Numbered from the stretch's first letter, positions 33,863 through 44,174 are shown. The stretch: 64,000 bases of DNA from Methylobacterium persicinum (GCF_022179525.1 NZ_BPQX01000014.1:1-64000), one strand, 5' to 3'. Numbers and translations: made by a program. The notes: a model not told the origin generated them from the sequence alone.

Positions 33863-34138
33863 GTGCGTATCCTGCGTCCCCTCTTCGGCGGTCTCGTCGT
33901 CACGGTCTCGACCGCCATCGTGGTGTTCGTCAGCGCCGACCGGCTCGCCCATCTCGCCCCGCCTGCCCCGGTGGCGCGAACCGCCGTCCTCGAACCTTCG
34001 GCGACGGGTTCCATCCCGGCGCCCCTGCCCGCCCCCGCGCCCGTGGCGAAGAAGGCGGCCTCGTCGATCCCGAACGGGTACGACACCGAGCGGCTGCGGG
34101 CGCTGATTCAGGGCGATCCGATCATGCGCGGGCGGTAA
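33863..34138 (+). CDS. Small membrane-anchored protein, function unknown
   Basis: A 91-residue protein with one N-terminal hydrophobic helix (residues about 7-24, FGGLVVTVSTAIVVFVS), a Pro/Ala-rich middle (ATGSIPAPLPAPAPVAKK) and a short polar end (NGYDTERLRALIQGDP). It is probably anchored in the inner membrane with its tail in the periplasm. The ATG-initiated frame has codon use like its neighbours. I do not recognise a family. It ends just before a hairpin shared with the end of ntrC. Confidence 0.6.
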   Translation: MRILRPLFGGLVVTVSTAIVVFVSADRLAHLAPPAPVARTAVLEPSATGSIPAPLPAPAPVAKKAASSIPNGYDTERLRALIQGDPIMRGR

Positions 34139-34143
34139 CCTCC

Positions 34144-34168
34144 CCCACTCCCCCCTGCGGGGAGTGGG
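34144..34168. terminator. Hairpin between convergent genes
   Basis: A perfect 10-bp stem (CCCACTCCCC / GGGGAGTGGG) with a 5-base loop lies between the end of the small membrane gene (34138) and the end of ntrC (34181). There is no T-run. It may act on both strands, and it resembles other GGGGAG-type hairpins in the window. Confidence 0.55.
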
Positions 34169-34180
34169 AGACTGTTTCGC

Positions 34181-35650
34181 CTACCGCGCGCTGCGGAACA
34201 CCTGCAGGTCCAGGTCCCGCACCTTCTTGCGCAGGGTGTTCCGGTTCACACCAAGAAGTTCGGCGGCCCGGATCTGGTTGCCGCGGGTGGCGGCGAGCGC
34301 TGCGCCGATCAGGGGGCCTTCGATCTCCCGCAGAACCCGGTGGTAAAGGCCGGGCGGCGGCAGAGTGTCGCGATAGCCCGAGAAGTAGTCCGACAGGTGC
34401 CGTTCCACCGCGCTCGACAGGCTCTCGGATTCCCCCGAGGACTTCCGCGACGCGCCGTTGCTACCCCCCGCCGAGGCGGGTTGAGCCAGGGGAAGGGTGT
34501 CGAGCTCGGCCTCGATCACCGGGCCGGTGATCGTCTCCTGCGGATAGAGGGCAGCCAGCCGCCGGACGAGGTTTTCCAACTCGCGGACGTTGCCGGGCCA
34601 GCGGTAGCGCTTGAGCTTCTCCATGGCATCGCCGTCGAGGGTCTTGCGGGTGAGACCCTCGCGCTCGACCAGCACGAAGAAGTGCCGGATGAGGTCGGGC
34701 ACGTCCTCCGACCGTTCCCGGAGCGCCGGCAGGCGCAGGGGCACGACGTTGAGGCGGAAGAACAGGTCCTCGCGGAAGATTCCCTGCTGGATCGAGACCC
34801 GCAGGTCCTTGTTGGTCGCCGCGATGATGCGAACATTCGTGCGGATCGGCACCCGGCCGCCGACGGTGGTGTACTCGCCCTGCTGAAGGACACGCAGCAG
34901 ACGGGTCTGCGCCTCCATCGGCATGTCGCCGATCTCGTCGAGAAACAGCGTGCCGCCCTCGGCCTGCTCGAACCGGCCGGCCGAGCGCTGCAGCGCCCCG
35001 GTGAAGGCGCCCTTCTCGTGGCCGAACAGCTCGGACTCGATCAGGTCGCGGGGGATCGCGGCCATGTTCACCGGCACGAACGGCCCCGTGCGGCGGCGGC
35101 CGTAATCGTGGAGCGCCCGGGCGACCAGTTCCTTACCGGTGCCCGACTCGCCGGTGATCATCACCGTCAGGTCGGTGGGCATCAGGCGGGCCAGCGCCCG
35201 GTAGATCTCCTGCATGGCCGGCGAGCGGCCGACGAGGGGGATGTCCTCGTTCTCCGGCCCGGCGCCGGGCGCGGGCGCCCCGCGGGGCCGGGAGAGCGCG
35301 CGGCCGACGATGGCGATCAGCTCCTTCAGGTCGAAGGGCTTGGGCAGATACTCGTAGGCGCCCCGCTCGGAAGCGCGGATGGCGGTCATGAAGGTGTTCT
35401 GCGCGCTCATCACGATGATCGGCAGCTCCGGCCGCACCCGCTTGATGCGGGGCAGCAGGTCGAACACGTTCTCGTCGGGCATCACCACGTCGGTGATGAC
35501 GAGGTCGCCCTCCCCCTGCGCGACCCAGCGCCAGAGGGTCGCGCAATTGCCCGTTGAGCGGACCTCGTAGCCCGCCCGGGACAGCGCTTGGTTGAGCACC
35601 GTGCGGATGGCGGCGTCGTCGTCTGCGACGATGATGTGGCCGTTGGGCAT
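34181..35650 (-). CDS. ntrC: Nitrogen regulator NtrC, sigma-54 activator
   Basis: A 489-residue NtrC. The receiver domain has the phospho-acceptor Asp54 in [14 protein letters not shown]. The AAA+ domain (about 155-385) has Walker A GESGTGKE, the sigma-54 contact loop GAFTGA, and Walker [11 protein letters not shown]. The C-terminal Fis-type helix-turn-helix is [20 protein letters not shown]. NtrC activates sigma-54 promoters for ammonium assimilation when phosphorylated by NtrB. It follows ntrB by 34 bp. The ntrY-ntrX pair, which often follows in Hyphomicrobiales, is not here. Confidence 0.96.
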   Translation of the reverse strand: MPNGHIIVADDDAAIRTVLNQALSRAGYEVRSTGNCATLWRWVAQGEGDLVITDVVMPDENVFDLLPRIKRVRPELPIIVMSAQNTFMTAIRASERGAYEYLPKPFDLKELIAIVGRALSRPRGAPAPGAGPENEDIPLVGRSPAMQEIYRALARLMPTDLTVMITGESGTGKELVARALHDYGRRRTGPFVPVNMAAIPRDLIESELFGHEKGAFTGALQRSAGRFEQAEGGTLFLDEIGDMPMEAQTRLLRVLQQGEYTTVGGRVPIRTNVRIIAATNKDLRVSIQQGIFREDLFFRLNVVPLRLPALRERSEDVPDLIRHFFVLVEREGLTRKTLDGDAMEKLKRYRWPGNVRELENLVRRLAALYPQETITGPVIEAELDTLPLAQPASAGGSNGASRKSSGESESLSSAVERHLSDYFSGYRDTLPPPGLYHRVLREIEGPLIGAALAATRGNQIRAAELLGVNRNTLRKKVRDLDLQVFRSAR

Positions 35651-35684
35651 GACTGTTACTCAAAACCTCCGGCTGGCATCCGGA

Positions 35685-36824
35685 TCAGGGGTCGAGGGTC
35701 GGCTCGCGCCCGTCGCGCGCGCTCGACATCGGAAGGAGGATGCGGAACGTCGTCCGGCGGGGGGCGGGATCACATTCGACGATCCCTCCGTGGTCCCCGA
35801 CGATCTTGGCGACCAAAGCAAGACCGAGGCCGGAACCCTGTGCTTTGGTGGTCACGAACGGGTCGAACATGTCGCTCAGCATCTCACTGGTGATGCCGGG
35901 GCCGTTGTCGCGGATCGCCACCTCGATGGGCAGGCTGACCCGCTCGCGCGAGCCGGGAATCTGCAGCCGAAGGCCGGTGCGGAAGGCGGTCGCCAGGGTG
36001 ATCTCGCCCTCCACCGCGTCCGGGCCGATGGCTTCGGCGGCGTTCTTTACGAGGTTGAGGATTACCTGAACGAGCTGGTCCCGGTTGCCGAGGACCGGCG
36101 GCAGGGAAGGGTCGTAGGTCTCGATGAAGCGGATGTGACGCCCGAAGCCCGACTGGGCCGAGCGCTTCACCTGATCGAGCACCCCGTGGACGTTGACCGG
36201 CCCCCGTTCGGCCGGCCTCTCGTCCCCGAACAGTTCCATCCGCTCCACGATGCGGACGATCCGGTCGGACTCGTCACAGATCAGTCGGGTGAGCAGCCGG
36301 TCCTCCTCGGCGCCGGTGCTCTCCAGGAGTTGCGCCGCCCCGCGGATGCCGGCGAGCGGGTTCTTGATCTCGTGCGCGAGCATGGCGCCGAGCGCCACCA
36401 TCGAGCGGGCGGCCCCGCGATGGGTGAGCTGGCGGTTCATCTTGTCGGCGATGGTGCGCTCCTGCAGCATCATCACCACGGCGTCGCCGTCGTCGAGGGG
36501 CGTGGCGAAGACATCGACACTGCGCTCCGTGCCGAGCCGGGGCTGGGTCAGTTCCACCCGGTACTCGCTGACGCTCGCCTTGCGCCGCCGCACCTCCGCC
36601 ACCAGGGCGATGATCGGCGAGCCGAAGGGGATGATATCCCGCAGGCGCCGCCGCTGCATCAGCCGCGCCGAGTATTCGAAGAACGCCTCCGCCGCATGGT
36701 TGCACTGGAGGATGCGCTCATCCCCGCCGATGGTGAGAACCGGCAGCGGCAAGGCGTTGAGCACCGCGTCGCTGCCGTCGAGGCGGGAGCCCGCCGGGCC
36801 GGACGGACGATCGTCGCCGGTCAT
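35685..36824 (-). CDS. ntrB: Nitrogen sensor histidine kinase NtrB
   Basis: A 379-residue cytoplasmic kinase. The N-terminal PAS domain (about residues 18-130) includes [20 protein letters not shown]. The HisKA dimerisation helix has the phospho-acceptor His near residue 150 ([20 protein letters not shown]). The HATPase domain has [17 protein letters not shown] and GSGLGLALV. NtrB phosphorylates and dephosphorylates NtrC under control of PII protein. Its start overlaps the dusB stop by ATGA, giving the conserved alphaproteobacterial order dusB-ntrB-ntrC. Confidence 0.96.
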   Translation of the reverse strand: MTGDDRPSGPAGSRLDGSDAVLNALPLPVLTIGGDERILQCNHAAEAFFEYSARLMQRRRLRDIIPFGSPIIALVAEVRRRKASVSEYRVELTQPRLGTERSVDVFATPLDDGDAVVMMLQERTIADKMNRQLTHRGAARSMVALGAMLAHEIKNPLAGIRGAAQLLESTGAEEDRLLTRLICDESDRIVRIVERMELFGDERPAERGPVNVHGVLDQVKRSAQSGFGRHIRFIETYDPSLPPVLGNRDQLVQVILNLVKNAAEAIGPDAVEGEITLATAFRTGLRLQIPGSRERVSLPIEVAIRDNGPGITSEMLSDMFDPFVTTKAQGSGLGLALVAKIVGDHGGIVECDPAPRRTTFRILLPMSSARDGREPTLDP

Positions 36825-37834
36825 GCCGCGGCCCTCATCCCAGGGGCCGGACCGGTAAAGGCCCGGCGCAGGAGGGCGAAGACCGCCTCCGGGTCCGTCG
36901 TCGTCAGCAGGGCGTTCCGCTCGGGGGCGTCCAGGGCGCCACCGGCCTCAGCATAGGCGGCGAGGTGCTTGCGCGCGTGCCGCACGCCCATCTGCCGGCC
37001 GTAGAGCGACAGCAGCCCGGCATAGTGCTCGGCCGCCAGGGCGGCCTGCTCCGCCCGATCGGGGGGCGAGGCCGGGCGATCGGCCAGTTCCGCCGCCACC
37101 TGCCCGACGAGCCAGGGCCGCCCCGTGGCCGCCCGGCCGATCATCACTCCCGCCGCGCCCGAGGCGGCGAGGCAGGCCCGCGCCTCGGCGATCCCCGTGA
37201 CGTCGCCGTTGGCGATGACGGGAATCGACACCGCCTCGACCACGTTGCGGATCGCCACCCAGTCGGCGCGATCCTTGTAGAATTGCTGCCGGGTGCGGCC
37301 GTGGACCGTCACGGCATTGAGCCCGAGCCGCTCCGCCCGGGCGGCGAGGTCGGCGGCGTTTCGGGAGGAATGATCCCAGCCCAGGCGCATCTTCACCGTC
37401 ACGGGGATCGCCACCGCCCCACGGACGGCGGCCAGCAGCCGTTCCGCGTGGTCGAGGTCGCGCATGAGCGCGGAACCGGAGGCGATCCCGGTCACGACCT
37501 TGGCCGGGCAGCCCATGTTCACGTCGATGGCGTCGGCGCCGTTGGCTTCCGCCAGCCGGGCGGCTTCGGCCATCGGCGCAGCCTCGCAACCGGCGAGCTG
37601 GACGATGTGCGGCGAGATGTCCGCCCCCTCGGCCCGAAGGGCCGCCTCGGTCGAGCCCCGGGCGAATTCCCGGGCGGCCACCATCTCCGAGACGACGGCA
37701 TCGGCCCCGCAACGCAGGGCGATGCGGCGCATATGCAGGTCGGTCACGCCGGACAGCGGTGCCAGGAGGCACAGGGGCGGATCTCCGGCAGAACGGCCGC
37801 GGCGCAGGGCGCCCAAATAATGGTCAGTCGTCAT
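36821..37834 (-). CDS. dusB: tRNA dihydrouridine synthase DusB (NifR3)
   Basis: A 337-residue FMN enzyme that reduces uridines in the tRNA D-loop. The TIM barrel carries [15 protein letters not shown] near residue 20, [13 protein letters not shown] with the catalytic Cys near residue 100, [26 protein letters not shown] and VIANGDVTG. It begins the dusB-ntrB-ntrC operon, with a four-base overlap to ntrB. I take ATG 37834 rather than the in-frame start four codons upstream. It is divergent from ispDF across 153 bp, so one short region must hold both promoters. Confidence 0.95.
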   Translation of the reverse strand: MTTDHYLGALRRGRSAGDPPLCLLAPLSGVTDLHMRRIALRCGADAVVSEMVAAREFARGSTEAALRAEGADISPHIVQLAGCEAAPMAEAARLAEANGADAIDVNMGCPAKVVTGIASGSALMRDLDHAERLLAAVRGAVAIPVTVKMRLGWDHSSRNAADLAARAERLGLNAVTVHGRTRQQFYKDRADWVAIRNVVEAVSIPVIANGDVTGIAEARACLAASGAAGVMIGRAATGRPWLVGQVAAELADRPASPPDRAEQAALAAEHYAGLLSLYGRQMGVRHARKHLAAYAEAGGALDAPERNALLTTTDPEAVFALLRRAFTGPAPGMRAAA

Positions 37835-37987
37835 TCTGCTCAACAATGAGGCAAAGCGTTGCGGGACGCAAGCGGGGCGGCGCGTTGATTTCGCCCCCTC
37901 CCCCGCTTAAACGCAGGGCACGTTTCACAGGTATGGCGCCGGCCGCGCGGCAGGTCTGCCGCCATCCTCGCCGGGATTCTCGCCTTC

Positions 37988-39241
37988 ATGTCCGCCTCCC
38001 GTGAGAGTCAGAGCGTCGCTGCGATCGTCGTGGCGGCGGGCCGCGGCATCCGCGTGGGCGGAGGGGTCCCCAAACAGTACCGGCGGGTCGCGGGCCAGGC
38101 GGTCCTGACGCGGACACTGGCGGCACTGGCCGCGTATCCTGGGATCGGCCAGATCCAGCCGGTCATCGCGGCCGACGCAGCCGACTTCTTCCACGACTGT
38201 CTGGACGACCTCACACCCGCGATTCGCGCGCGGATCGCCGACCCGGTCGAGGGCGGCGCCACCCGACAGATGTCCGTTAGGGCCGGGCTGGAAGCCCTCG
38301 CCGCCTCCGGCGCGCCGGCGATCGTTCTGGTCCACGACGCCGCGCGGCCCTTCATTCGCCCCGAGCTGATCGAGCGGGCGATCCGGGCAGGCCGCGATCA
38401 CGGCGCCGCCGTGCCGGGCGTTCCGGTGACCGATACGGTCAAGCGCGTCGAGGAGATCGAACCCGGGATCGGCCGTGTCGTCGAGACTCCCGCACGGGAA
38501 GCCCTGCGCGCGGTGCAGACGCCCCAGGCCTTCGCCTTCGGGCCCCTCCTCGACGCCCACCGGGCCGCCGCCGGGCAGGACCTCCATGCCTTCACCGATG
38601 ACGGAGCGCTGGCCGAATGGGCCGGGCTGCCGGTGGTGGTGTTCGCGGGGGAGGTCGAAAACCGCAAGATCACCCAGGCCGCCGACCTGATCGAGGCCGA
38701 ACGGGCCTTCTCATCCGAATCCGCCGGAGCCACCGCGATGACCCAGTATGTAACCCGCCTCGGCACGGGCTTCGACGTGCACGCCTTCACCGAAGGCGAC
38801 CATGTCTGGCTCGGCGGCATCCGCATCCCGGCGGACCGGGGCGTCCTCGCCCATTCCGACGGGGACGTGGCCCTGCATGCCCTGACCGACGCCCTCCTCG
38901 GCGCCATCGCCGACGGCGACATCGGCACGCATTTCCCGCCCTCCGACGAGAAGTGGCGCGGTGCCTCCTCGGACCAGTTCCTCGCCCATGCCTGCGAACT
39001 GGTGCGGGCGCGGGGCGGCAGGATCGACCATTTGGATATCACCGTCCTGGCGGAGGCTCCGCGGATCGGTCAGCACCGGGAGGCGATCCGTGGCCGGATC
39101 GCCGAGATCGCCGGGGTGCCCCTGACGGCCGTGTCCATCAAGGCGACGACCACGGAAAAGCTCGGCTTCGTCGGCCGTGCCGAAGGCCTCGCCGCCCAGG
39201 CCGCCGCGACAGTACGGCTGCCGGAGGACGATGCGGCCTGA
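37988..39241 (+). CDS. ispDF: Bifunctional IspD/IspF enzyme of the MEP isoprenoid pathway
   Basis: A 417-residue fusion of two MEP-pathway enzymes. IspD (about residues 8-235) makes CDP-methylerythritol, with a CTP-binding [17 protein letters not shown] region, [10 protein letters not shown] and DTVKRV. IspF (about 248-407) makes the cyclodiphosphate, with zinc ligands in GFDVHAF and [11 protein letters not shown] and the [10 protein letters not shown] and ATTTEKLGF segments. The intermediate enzyme IspE is not in the window. The fusion is a known feature of many alphaproteobacteria. The gene is divergent from dusB. Confidence 0.96.
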   Translation: MSASRESQSVAAIVVAAGRGIRVGGGVPKQYRRVAGQAVLTRTLAALAAYPGIGQIQPVIAADAADFFHDCLDDLTPAIRARIADPVEGGATRQMSVRAGLEALAASGAPAIVLVHDAARPFIRPELIERAIRAGRDHGAAVPGVPVTDTVKRVEEIEPGIGRVVETPAREALRAVQTPQAFAFGPLLDAHRAAAGQDLHAFTDDGALAEWAGLPVVVFAGEVENRKITQAADLIEAERAFSSESAGATAMTQYVTRLGTGFDVHAFTEGDHVWLGGIRIPADRGVLAHSDGDVALHALTDALLGAIADGDIGTHFPPSDEKWRGASSDQFLAHACELVRARGGRIDHLDITVLAEAPRIGQHREAIRGRIAEIAGVPLTAVSIKATTTEKLGFVGRAEGLAAQAAATVRLPEDDAA

Positions 39242-39249
39242 GGGGGCCG

Positions 39250-39273
39250 CCCTCCCCCGCAGAGGGGGGAGGG
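39250..39273. terminator. CCCTCCCCC/GGGGGAGGG hairpin
   Basis: A 9-bp perfect stem with a 6-base loop lies directly between the convergent ispDF (ends 39241) and MAPEG genes (ends 39286). There is no T-run. It resembles the GGGGAG hairpins at 20944, 34144 and 60399, so it may be both a repeat and a terminator. Confidence 0.55.
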
Positions 39274-39285
39274 ACAGGCGTCGGC

Positions 39286-39675
39286 TCACACCAGCAGCAG
39301 CACCGCCGCCACGAGGACCGTCCCGAAGGTCAGGAGGATGCCGCCGCCTCGGCAGGCGAACTGGCGGGGGGAGTTCGCGGGGGCGAACATGCCCACCGGA
39401 TGCAGGATCCGTCCGATCAGGAGAGCGATGAGCAAGGCCTGCACCGTCCCATGCCCCGCGCCGCGCCCTTCGAGCAGGGCGATCAGGATGAGGGCGATCG
39501 GCACGTATTCGCCGAAATTTCCTTGGCTGCGAATGCGCTTCTGCAGATCCGGATCGCCGCCGTCCCCGTGCAGGACGTTACCCGACAGGCGGCCCGCCAT
39601 CACCCAGCCCGACAGGCCGAGGTAGAACAGCGCGAGCAACGCGGCATAGAAGGCCGTGGTCGCCGGAAAGATCAT
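39286..39675 (-). CDS. MAPEG family membrane protein
   Basis: A 129-residue membrane protein with four helices. It has the MAPEG signature [17 protein letters not shown] near residue 50 (Arg, Asn and Glu of the glutathione site) and an RILHPVGMF segment near residue 90. MAPEG proteins are trimeric and glutathione-linked in eukaryotes; bacterial members are mostly uncharacterised and may act in detoxification. It has no operon partner and is divergent from the cinA-type gene. Confidence 0.88.
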   Translation of the reverse strand: MIFPATTAFYAALLALFYLGLSGWVMAGRLSGNVLHGDGGDPDLQKRIRSQGNFGEYVPIALILIALLEGRGAGHGTVQALLIALLIGRILHPVGMFAPANSPRQFACRGGGILLTFGTVLVAAVLLLV

Positions 39676-39772
39676 GAGGTCGCTTTCTCCAAGGTTGAGT
39701 AGCCCTGCAACGGGGGGCTACAAGCAAAGTTTCAGCGACATAGGGCGCCCGCGGCCCCGGAAAGTCCTTCCG

Positions 39773-40270
39773 ATGATCGACGACCCCGAACTCCTGCGCC
39801 GTGCCGAGGCCCTCGTCTCGGCCTATTCGGCAGCCGGCCGGACGCTGGCCACGGCAGAATCCTGCACCGGCGGCCTCGTCGCGGCCCTGCTCACGGCCGT
39901 GCCGGGCTCGTCCGCCGCCGTGGAGCGGGGGTACGTCACCTACTCGAACGCCGCCAAGGCCGAAGCGATCGGCGTCGATCCCGGTCTCATCGCGACCCAC
40001 GGGGCGGTGAGCGAGCACGTGGCGAGGGCGATGGCCGAGGGGGCCCGCGCGGCGTCCCGCGCCGACGTCGCCGTGGCGATCACCGGCATCGCCGGGCCGG
40101 GCGGCGGGAGCGCGGACAAGCCCGTGGGCCTCGTCCACCTCGCGGTGGCCGGGCCGGACGGCACCCGGCACATCGCCCGCCGCTACGGCGATCTCGGCCG
40201 GGGCGGCATCCGCCGGGCGGCCGTGGCGGACGCCCTCACGTTGCTCGAAGACGCAGTCGCTTCGGAATGA
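39773..40270 (+). CDS. CinA C-terminal domain amidase (PncC, NMN deamidase-like)
   Basis: A 165-residue protein with only the CinA C-terminal domain. The motif [17 protein letters not shown] near residue 24, the Tyr in [14 protein letters not shown], and [19 protein letters not shown] are complete. This domain deamidates nicotinamide mononucleotide in the pyridine nucleotide cycle. There is no MoaB-like N-terminal domain. I take ATG 39773; an upstream in-frame start at 39656 lies inside the divergent region and is unlikely. Downstream is a long AT-rich gap and a GGDEF gene. Confidence 0.92.
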   Translation: MIDDPELLRRAEALVSAYSAAGRTLATAESCTGGLVAALLTAVPGSSAAVERGYVTYSNAAKAEAIGVDPGLIATHGAVSEHVARAMAEGARAASRADVAVAITGIAGPGGGSADKPVGLVHLAVAGPDGTRHIARRYGDLGRGGIRRAAVADALTLLEDAVASE

Positions 40271-40508
40271 CAGGAAATTCCACTTCGGACGCCGTCGGTC
40301 GACGAGCGAAAAGTCTTGGACATAACAACGGGATGAGGTATTTCACGACCGTGATGATGTCACCATGTCTCATCAAACTCTATAATATCTGCTGAGCTTG
40401 ATGCAATCATGATTGTGTATCTTAACTATATTTAGCAGTTCTCGGAGGGCGTAAGGAAGTTTTCGATCGCCATCTGTATGGTTGACGCGAATTCTCCCCG
40501 TGGCTGCG
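40271..40508. other. AT-rich leader with a perfect 12-bp palindrome
   Basis: The 238 bp before the GGDEF gene are much richer in A and T than anything else in the window, most so at 40370-40440. The stretch contains the perfect palindrome CAATCATGATTG (40404-40415), a TATAAT-like hexamer at 40381, and GTGA...TCAC arms at 40351-40363. No open reading frame with a convincing start is present. It probably holds the promoter and operator of the GGDEF gene, or is a remnant of transferred DNA. Confidence 0.5.
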
Positions 40509-41681
40509 ATGCAAGTCGACCTCCAAACCCTGTATTGTCTGACGATCGGGACCCTGACAGTCGCTGGGGCCATGATGCTGTGGGAGCGTCAAGCGTATCG
40601 TCTCCGGGCGCGTGAACTCGGGTTCTGGGCGGCAGGTGCCTTCGTCTTCGCCGTGGCCTGTGTCGTGGCCATGAACCGGACGCGCTTGCCGGGAATCTCC
40701 GGTCCGGCCGGTGCCAGCCTTCTGTTCGTCTCGGGCTATCTGCTCTGGCTGCACGGAGTCCGCCTGCTCGATGGCCGGGCGGGGAGCCAATGGTACGCGG
40801 TCACCCTGGGTGCCCTTGCCCTGACCTGGGCGGTGGCCGGCGTCCATTTCCCGCAGGCCTTCTGGAACCATATCGCGTCCCTGCCCGTGGCGGCGATCGT
40901 CGGCCTCACCGCCTTGACGCTCCTGCGCTGCCGGGCGGTGCGGGGCCTCCGGTCCCGGGCCATCGCCGTGGCGATCCCGGCGGGGCACGGGCTGTTCTAC
41001 CTGTGCCGCGCCTTCGTCACCCCGGTCCTGGCCTCCGCCTATGGCGCCGAGGTGCTCACGGCCGTGGCCAAGTTCACCATGTACGAGGGGGTGCTCTATT
41101 CGGTGGCCATGCCGATGACGTTCATCGCCCTCATCCGCGAGGAGGCCCAGGAACGCCTCCGCGCCGCGGCCCGGACGGACTACCTCACCGGCCTCTCCAA
41201 CCGGCACGGCTTCTTCGAGCAGGGCAGCCGCATCCTCTCGCGCCACGGGGGTGATGCGCCGGTGTCCCTGCTCGCCTTCGACCTCGACCACTTCAAGGCC
41301 ATCAACGACCGCCACGGCCATGCCGCAGGCGATGCGGTGATCCGGCTCTTCGCGAACGTGGCCCGGGACCTCATCCGGGACGTCGAGGATCCGGAGCCGG
41401 TGGTCGCCCGGCTCGGCGGCGAGGAGTTCGCCGCCCTCCTGCCCGGCCGGGGGCTCGCCGAAGCGAAGCGGCTCGGCGAGGAGGTGGCCCTGCGCTTCGC
41501 CGTCGCCTCGGAACAGGGGGAAGGGCCCGGGATCCGGGCCACCGTCAGCATCGGCCTCGCCGAGGGGCGGCCCGGGCGGGGCGACCTCGGCCAGCTCCTC
41601 GACCGCGCCGACCGGGCGCTCTACCGGGCCAAGGCCCTGGGGCGGAACCGCGTGGAGGTGGCGGGGCCGGCGGCGGCCTGA
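40509..41681 (+). CDS. Membrane diguanylate cyclase (GGDEF protein)
   Basis: A 390-residue protein with about six N-terminal membrane helices (residues 5-205) and a C-terminal GGDEF domain. The active site RLGGEEF is near residue 300, with the earlier FDLDHFKAINDRHGHAAGD typical of active cyclases, so synthesis of c-di-GMP is likely. The inhibitory I-site RxxD upstream of the motif is absent (DPEP in its place), so product inhibition through that site is not expected. I use ATG 40509; in-frame GTG at 40500 and TTG at 40482 are alternatives. It has no EAL domain. Confidence 0.9.
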   Translation: MQVDLQTLYCLTIGTLTVAGAMMLWERQAYRLRARELGFWAAGAFVFAVACVVAMNRTRLPGISGPAGASLLFVSGYLLWLHGVRLLDGRAGSQWYAVTLGALALTWAVAGVHFPQAFWNHIASLPVAAIVGLTALTLLRCRAVRGLRSRAIAVAIPAGHGLFYLCRAFVTPVLASAYGAEVLTAVAKFTMYEGVLYSVAMPMTFIALIREEAQERLRAAARTDYLTGLSNRHGFFEQGSRILSRHGGDAPVSLLAFDLDHFKAINDRHGHAAGDAVIRLFANVARDLIRDVEDPEPVVARLGGEEFAALLPGRGLAEAKRLGEEVALRFAVASEQGEGPGIRATVSIGLAEGRPGRGDLGQLLDRADRALYRAKALGRNRVEVAGPAAA

Positions 41682-41685
41682 CGGG

Positions 41686-42141
41686 TCAGGCCGTCCCGTA
41701 GATCCGCGCAGCCCGACTCTCGAACGCGTCGGTGAACTTGCGGAAGGCGCGGTCGAACATCGAGCCCATGAGCAGGCCGAGGGTGCGGCTCTTGAACTCG
41801 TAGGTGATGAAGAAATCGACGTCGCAGGTGCCGGGCTCGGCATCCTTGAAAACCCAGCGATTCTCAAGGTGGCGGAACGGCCCGTCGATATACTCGGCCA
41901 CGATCCTGTGGCCGGCAGGATCGAGGGTGACGCGGGTAGTGAACCGCTCGCGGATCGCCTTGTAGCCGACACCCATCTCCGCGATCAGCACCTGCCCGCC
42001 CTCGGGCATGTCCTGGCGGCGGATGATCCTCAGCGACTCGCAGAGCGGCAGGAATTCGGGATAGTGCTGGACGTCGGCGACGAGGTCGTACATCTGCTGG
42101 GCAGTGTGCTGCACCCGGCGCGTGACCCGGAAGGAAGGCAT
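41686..42141 (-). CDS. RatA/COQ10 family START-like protein
   Basis: A 151-residue SRPBCC (START-like) protein of the RatA/COQ10 group. Typical stretches are the start PSFRVTRRVQHTAQQMYDLV, DVQHYPEFLPLCESL near residue 28, and NRWVFKDAEPGTCDVDFFI. In alphaproteobacteria and mitochondria, members bind ubiquinone or its precursors; E. coli RatA was described as a ribosome-association toxin. It follows lipA by 15 bp, a conserved arrangement in this group, so the two are probably co-transcribed. Confidence 0.9.
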   Translation of the reverse strand: MPSFRVTRRVQHTAQQMYDLVADVQHYPEFLPLCESLRIIRRQDMPEGGQVLIAEMGVGYKAIRERFTTRVTLDPAGHRIVAEYIDGPFRHLENRWVFKDAEPGTCDVDFFITYEFKSRTLGLLMGSMFDRAFRKFTDAFESRAARIYGTA

Positions 42142-42156
42142 ACGGAACGGACTTTC

Positions 42157-43134
42157 TCAGGCCGAGAGCGCGGGTGACAGCTTGGCGAGCCGGGCCGCCT
42201 GCAGCCGGGCGAAATCCTCCCCGGCATGGTGCGACGAGCGCGTCAGCGGCGTCGCCGAGACGAGGAGGAACCCCTTGGCATACGCCGTCGTCTCGTAGCC
42301 CTTGAACTCGTCAGGCGGCACGAAGCGCATCACCGCGTGGTGCTTCTTCGAAGGTTGCAAATATTGGCCGATGGTGAGGAAGTCGACATCGGCCGAGCGC
42401 AGGTCGTCCATGAGCTGGAGCACTTCGTTCCGCTCTTCGCCAAGGCCGACCATGATGCCGGACTTGGTGAAGATCGTCGGGTCCAGCTCCTTCACACGCT
42501 GCAACAGGCGCACCGAGTGGAAGTAGCGGGCGCCGGGGCGCACCGTCAGGTACTTTGCGGGCACCGTCTCGAGGTTGTGGTTGAACACGTCGGGCCGGGC
42601 CGCGACCACCGTTTCCAGGGCGCCGTCCTTACGCAGGAAATCGGGGGTGAGGATCTCGACGGTGGTGCCGGGGCTCGCCCGGCGGATCGCCGCGATGGTC
42701 CGGGCGAAATGCTCCGCGCCCCCGTCCTTCAGGTCGTCCCGGTCGACGGAGGTAATGACCACGTGGTGCAGGCCGAGCTTGGCGACCGAGTCGCCGATTT
42801 TCTCCGGCTCGGCAGCATCGAGGCCCTCCGGCAGGCCGGTGCGCACGTTGCAGAAGGCGCAGGCCCTGGTGCAGGTGTCCCCCATGATCATGAAGGTGGC
42901 GTGCCGCTTCTCCCAGCACTCGCCGATATTGGGGCAGCCGGCTTCCTCGCAGACGGTGACGAGCCCGTGCTCGCGCACGATCTTCTGCGTCTCCCCCCAG
43001 GCCTTGGAGCCGGGTGCCTTCACGCGGATCCAGTCGGGCTTCTTCAGCGCGATCGGCTGGTCGGGCCGGTGGGCTTTCTCCGGATGGCGCGGGGGCCGCG
43101 GATCGTTCTTGAGGAGGTCGAGGACGACGGCCAT
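42157..43134 (-). CDS. lipA: Lipoyl synthase
   Basis: A 325-residue radical-SAM enzyme that inserts two sulfurs into octanoyl groups on the E2 and GcvH proteins. The auxiliary cluster Cys set is in [13 protein letters not shown] near residue 57, and the radical-SAM cluster is [10 protein letters not shown] near residue 88. Also present are [32 protein letters not shown] and, near the end, [12 protein letters not shown] with the third iron ligand Ser. Function is firm. The ratA-like gene follows on the same strand. Confidence 0.97.
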   Translation of the reverse strand: MAVVLDLLKNDPRPPRHPEKAHRPDQPIALKKPDWIRVKAPGSKAWGETQKIVREHGLVTVCEEAGCPNIGECWEKRHATFMIMGDTCTRACAFCNVRTGLPEGLDAAEPEKIGDSVAKLGLHHVVITSVDRDDLKDGGAEHFARTIAAIRRASPGTTVEILTPDFLRKDGALETVVAARPDVFNHNLETVPAKYLTVRPGARYFHSVRLLQRVKELDPTIFTKSGIMVGLGEERNEVLQLMDDLRSADVDFLTIGQYLQPSKKHHAVMRFVPPDEFKGYETTAYAKGFLLVSATPLTRSSHHAGEDFARLQAARLAKLSPALSA

Positions 43135-43295
43135 GCTGAACCGGGGCGCGCCGGGGCGCGGAAGCGAGGGGATGGCGTTGATCTAGGCGCTAACCGCCTC
43201 CGCCGCAAACGGGCGCGACGCTGAGGCGCGACCTTCTCCCGGCGATGTCACGCGGGTGAGGCCGGCCCGACTGACCCGGCCGCCCTCGCCACCGC

Positions 43296-43385
43296 CGTCA
43301 TTGCGAGCGGAGCGAAGCAATCCAGCGGCGCCACATTTTGAAGCGGCCCGCTGCCCTGGGTTGCTTCACTGCGTTCGCAATGACG
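43296..43385. repeat. 90-bp inverted repeat, CATTGCGAGCGGAGCGAAGC family copy
   Basis: Left arm CGTCATTGCGAGCGGAGCG...CAATCCAG and right arm CCCTGGGTTGC...GTTCGCAATGACG, with imperfect pairing. It lies in the 308-bp gap between the start of lipA and the end of glpF. The remaining parts of that gap (43135-43295 and 43386-43442) hold no gene; the first presumably has the lipA promoter. Confidence 0.8.
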
Positions 43386-43442
43386 GCAAGGGTGTCAGGA
43401 CGCAATGACGGCGAGGGTGTCGGGCCGCAACGACGGCGCGTT

Positions 43443-44174
43443 TCACATCCCGAGCATCCGTACGAACAGCCCGGCCAGGATCGCCCCCACCGCCGGCCCG
43501 GCCACCGGGATCAGCGCATAGCCCCAATCGGACGAGCCCTTGCCGGCGATGGGGAGCACGGCGTGGGCAAGGCGCGGCCCGAGGTCGCGGGCGGGGTTGA
43601 TGGCGTAGCCGGTGGTGCCGCCGAGCGACAGACCGATCCCCCAGACCAGCATGGCCACGAGATAGGGAGCCACGCCGCGTGGGAAGCCGCCGGAGGAGCC
43701 CACGGTACTGGTGACCAGGGCGGCGATGGTGAAGACCAGCACGAAGGTCGCCACCACCTCCGAGATCATGTTCGCCCGGGCGTCGCGGATGGCGGGCCCG
43801 GTGCAGAACACGGCGAGCTTGAGATCCTTCTCGGGGGTCGCCGCCCAGTGCGGCAGGTAATGCAGCCAGACGATGGCCGCGCCGAGGAAGGCGCCGAGGA
43901 ACTGCGCCGGAAGATAAGTGGCGAGCTTGGAGTAGTCGCCCGTGTGGAAGGCGGCGCCGATCGTCACCGCCGGGTTGATGTGCGCGTCGGCGCTGCCCGC
44001 TGCGTTCGCGACGAAGACGCCCGCCAGCGTCGCGAAGGCCCAGCCGGCGGTGATGCCGATCCAGCCCATGGCCTCGCCCTTGGAGCGCTTCAACAGCGCG
44101 CCGGCCACCACTCCATCGCCGAGCACGATGAGCGTCATCGTGCCCAGCATCTCGCCCAGGAACGGCGATGCCAT
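43443..44174 (-). CDS. glpF: Glycerol facilitator / aquaporin family channel GlpF
   Basis: A 243-residue MIP-family channel with six membrane helices and two half-helices. Both NPA motifs are present: INPAVTIGAAF near residue 67 and INPARDLGPRL near residue 200. The second NPA is followed by Arg-Asp, the glycerol-facilitator pattern. Context with glpK, glpD and glpR supports glycerol uptake. I use ATG 44174, preceded by GGGAGAA; an upstream in-frame start would read through the palindromic repeat. A repeat copy (44220-44326) separates it from glpK. Confidence 0.93.
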   Translation of the reverse strand: MASPFLGEMLGTMTLIVLGDGVVAGALLKRSKGEAMGWIGITAGWAFATLAGVFVANAAGSADAHINPAVTIGAAFHTGDYSKLATYLPAQFLGAFLGAAIVWLHYLPHWAATPEKDLKLAVFCTGPAIRDARANMISEVVATFVLVFTIAALVTSTVGSSGGFPRGVAPYLVAMLVWGIGLSLGGTTGYAINPARDLGPRLAHAVLPIAGKGSSDWGYALIPVAGPAVGAILAGLFVRMLGM

